In this document: positions 58,105-64,000 of the stretch, one piece after another
Layout: the number at the start of each line of letters is the position of its first letter
How positions within the stretch are numbered: position 1 is the stretch's first letter
DNA from: Cryptomeria japonica
Taxonomy: Eukaryota > Streptophyta > Pinopsida > Cupressales > Cupressaceae
NCBI RefSeq assembly: GCF_030272615.1
Contig: NC_081406.1
Coordinates: 140,462,361-140,526,360, forward strand
Length of the DNA: 64,000 nt
Reading direction: 5' to 3'
Notes under the pieces: model-generated
Told to the model about the DNA's origin: nothing
What the model saw: only the letters and a program-made list of their open reading frames with translations
The model's database searches: none
Made by a program: the position numbers and the translations under genes

Positions 58105-58701
58105 ATGCCACTTCCTAAGAATGTTTCTCAACTAAAAAGTTTGCAAGGAAATATCCAATCTATTTGTAGGCTTGTCTCTCAACTTGCAAATCGTACCTTT
58201 CCCTTCACACAATTTCTTAAAAATAATATCCCTTTCCAATGGAATGAGGATTATTGTCAAACATTGAAAGACTTAAAAACTTATTTGGCCAATCCTCCCA
58301 TTATTCAACCTACTGATCCTACTAAGCATTTCCTTCTATACCTCACTGCTTCCCCTCAAGATCTTGCGGCCTTATTGGCACAATGTGCTAAGGATGGTAA
58401 AGAATGTCTGATTTATTACATAAGCCACATTGTACTTGATTACGAATTCTGATATTCTGCAATAGAAAAACATTGCCTTAATTTAGTCTTTTCAATCCAA
58501 AAGTTGAGGCATTATCTCTTGAATGCTGAGATCCATGTTATTATTAAGTTTGATCCTCTTAAACATCTTTTCTCTAAAACTGATCTTTCTGGACACTTAG
58601 CTAAGTGGGTTATGATGTTGAATGAGTTTGACCTTAAATTTGTCTCACAAAAGGCAATAAAGGGTCAAGCGTTGACTGATCACTTAGTTGATGCTCCTTG
58701 A
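58105..58701 (+). pseudogene. First (retroviral-type) RNase H region, element G
   Basis: MPLPKNVSQLKSLQGNIQS, FPFTQFLKNNIPFQW, LLYLTASPQDLAALLAQ, IYYISHIVLDYEF, a TGA, then AIEKHCLNLVFSIQKLRHYL and LAKWVMMLNEFDLKFVSQ. This is the usual gypsy connection and RNase H segment following RT; LLYLTAS stands where the catalytic Asp would be expected (normally LYLAVS or LDTDAS). Confidence 0.85.
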
Positions 58702-58719
58702 CCTTTCTCCCTACCTAAT

Positions 58720-59140
58720 CTAGATTATTTTCTTGATGAATACATTCTTTCTATTGAGGTTCATGAGACTTGGGAAGTGTACTTTGATGGCTCCAAGTGT
58801 CATACAAGATCGGGGGCAGGGGTGATCTTAATCTCTCCTAAATAGAAGCCTATTCCTTTATCATATCATCTCAATTTCTTATGTACCAACAACATTGCTG
58901 AATATGAAGCTTTTATAGCTAGAATTAAAGTAACCTTGGCATTGAATGTGAAACATCTACATATTTATGGAGATTCTCAACTAATCGTAAGACAAGTGAC
59001 AAGATTTTATCAAGCTAAGCAAGACAAATTATCACAATATAAAGATCTAGCTTTATCCTTGTTGCAAAAACTTGATTCTTATACCATGGAGCTCGTTCCT
59101 CAAAAAGATAATCGACATATTGATGCGATGGCATATGTTG
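58720..59140 (+). pseudogene. Second (archaeal-type) RNase H, element G
   Basis: WEVYFDGSKCHTRSGAGVIL, then CTNNIAEYEAFIARIKVTL and LHIYGDSQLIVRQV. These are the three acidic positions (DGS, AEYEA, GDSQ) of the archaeal/plant-type RNase H (RVT_3-like) found as an extra domain in Tat elements. A TAG at 58843-58845 interrupts it (ISPK-stop-KPIPLSY, Gln position). Confidence 0.88.
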
Positions 59141-60440
59141 CCTCTCTTGTATCTCTAGAGGATCCCGTGGTAGATCTTAAATTTACTATTCACAACCTCA
59201 TTACCTCAGCTATTGCTAATAATCCTAGTGATGTGTCATATTGTTGCATTATAGATTTTGATGAATGGTACTCACATATCATGAGATATTTGAGTGGTGG
59301 TACCTTTCCAGACTCTACAAATAAGAATACTTGGGCTAGGATTCGCAAATTGGTTGCTAGATACATTATCCTTTCTAATGTTCTTTATAGGAGGGGTTAT
59401 AATGGTCTTCTTCTTCGATGCTTAAATAAGGCTGAAGTCTCTATTGTTTTTAAGGAAGCATATTCAGGTTCTTGTGAGGGTCAATTTATGGTTAGATCCT
59501 TAGTTCAGAGATTTCTTTGAATGGGATAATATTGGCAAACCATGGAAAAGGATTCCTTTGCGTTTGCTAAAAAATATCATCAGTGTCAACAACATAGCAA
59601 TTTGATCCATGCCCCTACCCAAGAGATTTGATCACAGGTAGCATCTTGGCCCTTTTCTACTAAATGGGTGGAATTCATTCCTCTCCGATCCACTACTGCT
59701 GAAGTAATTTGTTAATTCATTTTGGAAAACATTATTTCTCAATTTGGGATACCTTCCGCCTTAGTTTAAAATAATGGAACATCATTCAAAAACAAGGATG
59801 TGAAGAAGTTTCTTGAGAAATATCATATTCAACATAAATTTTCTACACCTTGTTATCCTCAATCAAATGGTCAAGCTGAGTCTTCTAATAGGATAATTGG
59901 AAAAATTCTTTGAAAGACTGTAAACAAGCATGGTAAGGATTGGCATACCCAATTAACCTACACTTTGTGGGCTTATCGCATGAGTGTACATGTTTCTATG
60001 GGTTGTACTTCTTATAATCTTGTTTATGGTGTTGATTCCATTATGCCTTTGGAGTTAGAAATTCCTTCTTTGAGAGTTTCTCATAGGGGCATAGTGGATG
60101 ACGTTTCCTATAGAGAGCAAAGACTTCAACAACTTGAGATTCTTGATGAACGACATATAAATTTCATCAAGCATATACAAGCGTATCATAAAACTTTACA
60201 ATGAAGCTACAATGATAAGGTTATTCAATGTTCCTTCTTAGTAGGGAATTTAGTCCTTTATGAAAATGAGTGCAATGTGAACACCTTACTTGAGGAGAAA
60301 GAAAAATTCAGTCCTAATTGGCTTGGACCCTACATTGTTGTGGAAGTCTATGGATCAGGTGCTTATAGGATAGCAGATGTGGAAGGTACACCTCTCAAGG
60401 AACCCATAAATGCTATGCACCTTCATAGATACTATGCCTA

Positions 60441-60441
<1 letters not shown>
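59141..60441 (+). pseudogene. Gypsy integrase, element G
   Basis: The N-terminal region reads RRGYNGLLLRCLNKAE and AYSGSCEGQF, a slip, then HQCQQHSNL (zinc-binding end). At WPFSTKWVEF about 20-25 residues are missing, including the first catalytic Asp. The second Asp (normally SDNGT) is Asn (NNGTSFKN). The Glu in GQAESSNR is kept. The C-terminal domain reads GPYIVVEVYGSGAYRIAD and ends HLHRYYA at 60441. Several further stops replace Gln, Trp or Arg. Confidence 0.9.

Positions 60442-60442
<1 letters not shown>

Positions 60443-60497
<55 letters not shown>
60443..60497. repeat. (TC)n microsatellite
   Basis: 55 bp of uninterrupted TC dinucleotides, starting two bases after the integrase stop codon of G. 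Confidence 0.97.
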
Positions 60498-60498
<1 letters not shown>

Positions 60499-61040
60499 AT
60501 CTGCTTTTTGTTTTCTCTCTATATCTTTTCTTTCTTCAAAATTGGGTAATAGGCTAGCATGGCTTCATTAAAGTAGGTAAGATTAAATGATGTTATATTG
60601 TTTTGTCTACATTACTTCATTCTTGACAATCATGTTTCATTACTTTATCGTTTGTCTTGGATTCTTTTATGTAAATTGTAATTGATTTACATTTCATATG
60701 TGCTAGCATATTATACAATTTCTTATGTTTTAAGTAGAATTATATTATTTTGTGTTTAATTGGATTTAATTAAATCACATTAGTTAAATAGTTCTCATGC
60801 TTAATACATTCTTCTTTTACATCATCAAAGTAGCATTTGATTAAATACTTAGTTATTTAATTAAATCACACATGTATAAATTTAATCATGAATCATTGAG
60901 AAATCAATCACATGGAAATTAAAATTAGACATACATGTTCATCACTTAATATGTTACTTCTAGTCTAAGAAATGTATATATTGTTTAAGCATTTAAATAA
61001 TATATCCATGAGTGTCATCATATATACATCAATACATAAA
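60498..61040. other. AT-rich spacer between pol and the antisense gene of G
   Basis: Many TTAATT and ATTTAAT words, no coding frame of note, no repeat longer than about 12 bp seen. Confidence 0.5.
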
Positions 61041-61049
61041 AATCATCTC

Positions 61050-63564
61050 CTATCCCTAGGACTAGTAGCTGGAGGATGGTGGCTAGATGCCCCCTCTTGA
61101 TCTAGTCATGGGAGTTGCCCCATAGGGGTGTATTGTGATACGGACCATGACTAACTCCACAAGGAGCTTCTATGATCCCTCTTCATCATGATCCCTTGGT
61201 AAGTGGATGCCTGGGTCTATGACATCTCTAGGTCATGCTTTGTCTATCATAATCTCTCTCATAAGACCTCCACCTCTGTCTGAATAGGGGATAAAAGGTC
61301 CTCATGTTGTCTTGTATTCCTCTAGGATCTATGAGCTATCTGCAAGGAACTCGGAATGTGTGCAATCACAATAAGGTCTGTCACTGCATTCTGAATCAAA
61401 GAATGCCACTCTTGGATGGTAGCTACAAGATAGAGAGAAATTTTTCATTAGTAACATTCTATATCATCAAATATAAAATAGGTAAGATACATAAGTTAAT
61501 CAACAACCAGGCATCTTACATGGATCTCCCTCTCACCAGTAGGGATCGTGGACAGTGACCACCTGAGACTGGGACCTACTAGGCTCTCCGTGCTCATACT
61601 ATCTTTATACATTAGGTGTAGGCCAGTGGGGACCAGGACCAGGATCCCTCTTTGCCTGTAATGGGAGACTCGGTAGATCTAGGGCTCTGGTATCCTCCCT
61701 GGAGTGATGAACTATACCTTACTCGTTCTCCTCCTCATCCTCCTTGTCCTCCTCCTTGTCCTCCTCATCCTCCTCATCATCCTCCTCTTCCTCCTCCTCC
61801 TCCTCATCATCATCTCCATCTCCGTCTACCTCCTAATCCTCTATGTCATCAGCATGATCATCTGAATCCTCCTTAGATGCATCAGATCCCTCTATGTCAC
61901 CTGACTATCTCCATGGTTCGAGGTTCCCTCCAAGGAAGTCTACTGGGAAAATGGCTCCAAGGTATGTTCTTCCCCACCATGTGATGTACCATCGGTGCAT
62001 GCCTAAATCATCTCTATAATTTGTTGCTATGTCCTGATCTAACCCATCTGAATCTGTGATGTCAATCTCATCACTAGTAGGCCTAGGAATGGCTCCTAGC
62101 CTCAGAATCACTGATGAGTTTTAGATGTACATAGGCACATCAGTAGGAACACACTGCTCAAACCCAAACTATCACCAAACTTGGTTGAAGTAGAAGGGAA
62201 TGACTATGTGGCTATATCATCCCTCTAGTAGATGGTTCCTCTGCATGCTGAACATCTATCTGCATATCCCTGTCCACATGGACATCCTGAAGCAAGGTCT
62301 CCATATGATCCTGCCTGTTGTAAATCTATGCAAGCTCAACCTCCAATACAGGAGATTGCCAAATCACTACTCATGGGTAAGACGATAAGAATATACCCTA
62401 GGCTGCTTTGGGACTAGCTCTATGGGGGCTCCACCAGGTCTAGTGAAGGTAATATGCTCAAACATCCACACCTATAGTAGTGTGCATGTCATCAGGCTGC
62501 ATCCCTGTCCGAACACATACTCCCCAAGGTCATGATAGAGATGCGCAAGCATGCTCTAACCCCGAGAGTATACTCTCCTATGTCTCTCCATAGTTTGTAT
62601 GGCATAGATGAGTCCTCCATGCATATGTGTGTCACACCCATTAGGGCACACAACTAATGCAAGGGTCGCAATCATGAGTCACCTCACCAATGGAACCTTG
62701 CCAGTAGGGTGTAGGAGCTAGCTGGCCATAATGTGACCCCTTGTGTTGCTGCATATCACTCTCCCCACAACATATACCTACTCTCTCCTATAATCCTCCT
62801 TTGTCTGGTTGGATTGATATCTCACAGTCTCTCCTCTAATGGGAAGGTGCAAAATGTAGTATACATCCTCAAGGGTGACCATCATCTCCCCCATAGGTAG
62901 TGAGAATGGCGAGGTGTCTGCATCCCACCTCTCCATTAGTTCCATCAACATTGCAACATGGAATCAGATGGATGGCATGGTCATCACATCCGACAAGCCT
63001 ACTACATGTAGCAAATCCCTCTCTCCCACTATCAGCCTTGAGATCTTCTTGTGAAGTCTTCAAAAGGTGAGACCAACGGTATGCTCACAGATGTATGGTA
63101 GTGTCTACAAAATGCAAAGAAATCTATCATCAGTAATCAATTAGTCATCTATCATCATCTAACTAATGCAATCATTCTATCACATCTAGCATTCATCACC
63201 CGATCTTATGTTGTCGTTGGTCACCCCAAACAGGGACCAGGGTGCCTTGAGTGGACCAGGGCTCCCTACTGGGACCATGGCACCCAGAGGGGACCATGCC
63301 CCCCCCTTGGGACCATGGCACCCTGGGAGGACCAAGGGGCCCTAGGACCCCTAGGTGTCCAAAGGGAGGGCTCGTGCTTGGACTAGGCAATGACATCATC
63401 ACTTATGAAAACTATGAAAACATAAAAAAAGTCAAATGCAATCAATGGAAAGTCAACTCACCTCGTCGAGCAGTCGGCTAGTGAGTATGGACTGGCGTAG
63501 GACCTCCATCCACATAGGTTGCTCAGGTCAGCATCGAGGCATGATGGGTTGTATGTGGGCTCCT
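61050..63564 (-). pseudogene. Antisense plant mobile domain (PMD/MAIN-like) gene in G, probably spliced
   Basis: The minus-strand frame from 63104 reads LTF-stop-RLHKKISRLIVGERD, ERWDADTSPFSLPMGEMMVT, LEDVYYILHLPIRGETVRYQ, SMLAHLYHDLGEYVFGQG, VWMFEHI and VIPFYFNQVW, then FGFEQCVP and an acidic tail (61720-61830). This is the PMD domain order (RW..ET..F.LP.GE.TVTLEDV.. GLPI; Y.DLG; LQ.W..EH; R.FG..Q.IP). Plausible introns: 63105-63461 (GTGAGT..TTTTGTAG, keeping frame into exon 63462-63564) and 61423-61519 (GTAAGA..TATCTTGTAG). About ten stops, mostly TAG, are present. Exon ends are by eye. Confidence 0.85.
63225..63370. repeat. GC-rich repeat cluster in the putative PMD intron
   Basis: Repeated GGGACCATGGCACCC-like words (GGGACCAGGGTGCC, TGGACCAGGGCTCCC, GGGACCATGGCACCC, GGGACCATGCCCCCCC, GGGACCATGGCACCC, AGGACCAAGGGGCCC) in an otherwise AT-rich window. 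Short open frames on both strands here are side effects of base composition. Confidence 0.75.
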
Positions 63565-64000
63565 CTGCAATGAATAGTACCAAAAAGTTAGAAAGTGACA
63601 AATGAAGGTGTCATTTTCATATTTATGTGTTATGCATTTTTTGACTTTATGTTTTTAAGTTAAAACCCTACTTTCTACACTTTTTCTTCAATCTATCATA
63701 TCTTGAGCTAGGAAGCTCTAATTCTCACAGCATTGGTGGTGTTGGAATCGTGAGTTCACCCTCTTTCTCTACATTAGTTCCATAATTTTCTTGCATGAGT
63801 AATCAAGCCTTGTTGTGAACTTCATCAAAATCTTTATCACAATTCATTGTGGAAAACATGATATCCTATTTCACCTCACTAATAAGCAAGTCAAAATAGG
63901 GGGCATATAGCTACCTATGAATTTAATCAACTTCCTTAGTAAGCATTAGATGATTTTGTGATCTAACATGTGGTTTTGTAGGGTGTGGTTCCTAACTATG
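63565..64000. other. Upstream side of the antisense PMD gene, 3' region of G
   Basis: Directly right of 63564 the minus strand shows a branch-point-like TTTCTAAC and a pyrimidine-rich ATTCATTGCAG acceptor, so a further exon probably lies upstream (63600 and beyond, or outside the window). No other feature is recognised. Confidence 0.4.

Larger units (their letters stand above)
53144..64000 (+). mobile_element. Ty3/gypsy Tat-lineage element G (5' LTR, pol, antisense PMD gene)
   Basis: 5' LTR 53144-54785, primer site from 54792, gag-like ORF 54961, protease, RT, two RNase H domains, integrase to 60441, then a long 3' region with an antisense PMD gene. The 3' LTR is not reached. Two RNase H domains in pol and an antisense ORF after pol are known traits of the Tat lineage. 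Confidence 0.9.

Noticed and set aside
61652-61876. Pro/His-rich plus-strand open frame
   Set aside because: It is opposite the acidic Glu/Asp tail of the antisense PMD gene and reflects GAG/GAT repeats only.
63196-63481. Gly/Pro/Trp-rich open frames on both strands
   Set aside because: They fall in the GC-rich repeat cluster inside a putative intron; composition explains them.

Overview
This window is plant nuclear DNA made almost entirely of nested, decayed LTR retrotransposons. I found no host gene, tRNA, rRNA or CRISPR locus. Three things point to a land plant: Ty1/copia elements primed by initiator-Met tRNA (primer site TTGGTATCAGAGC), Ty3/gypsy elements of the Tat type, and a plant mobile domain (PMD) gene. 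The deep nesting, old divergent LTRs and several unrelated copia families suggest a large, slowly purged genome such as a gymnosperm. That last step is inference; I cannot name a species.

Layout, left to right (letters are my own labels). A (1-4041, +) is the 3' part of a Tat-like gypsy element. It sits in the 3' LTR of copia element B (4042-19296, -), and B is itself split by the complete copia element C (7563-14998, +). B sits in the LTR of copia element D (19297-22171, -, remainder outside the window). D's reverse transcriptase is interrupted by copia element E (22172-24072, -), and E's RNase H by element F (24073-53143, +). F has copia-type ends but no recognisable pol genes. It was later hit by a 2.6-kb TG..CA insertion O (26652-29253), solo LTR J (29887-31290), copia element K (31603-50092, +) and gypsy element G (53144 to beyond 64000, +). 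K holds small element M in its 5' LTR (32417-34888), solo LTR N in its integrase (37191-38794) and element L in its 3' LTR (42719-49795). L holds a truncated relative of F, called I (45338-48698, -). The chain D>E>F>K>L>I is six levels deep. Target-site duplications (TSDs) of 5 bp, exact or one mismatch, support the boundaries of C, J, K, L, M, N and O.

No element looks autonomous now. Every pol reading frame carries stops, frameshifts or catalytic changes. Many of the stops are TAG where the family has Gln or Trp, as expected if methylated CHG cytosines decayed by deamination.

Most worth following up are: (1) the F/I family, with a coiled-coil multi-CCHC protein plus a large unrecognised second ORF present in two independent copies; (2) an antisense PMD gene in G that appears to keep plant introns; (3) an array of mini-hairpins with a near-constant CTAACA loop and varying paired stems in the LTRs of C, N, J and K; (4) the 41-bp minisatellite in M; and (5) a 32-bp perfect inverted duplication inside the F gag-like ORF.
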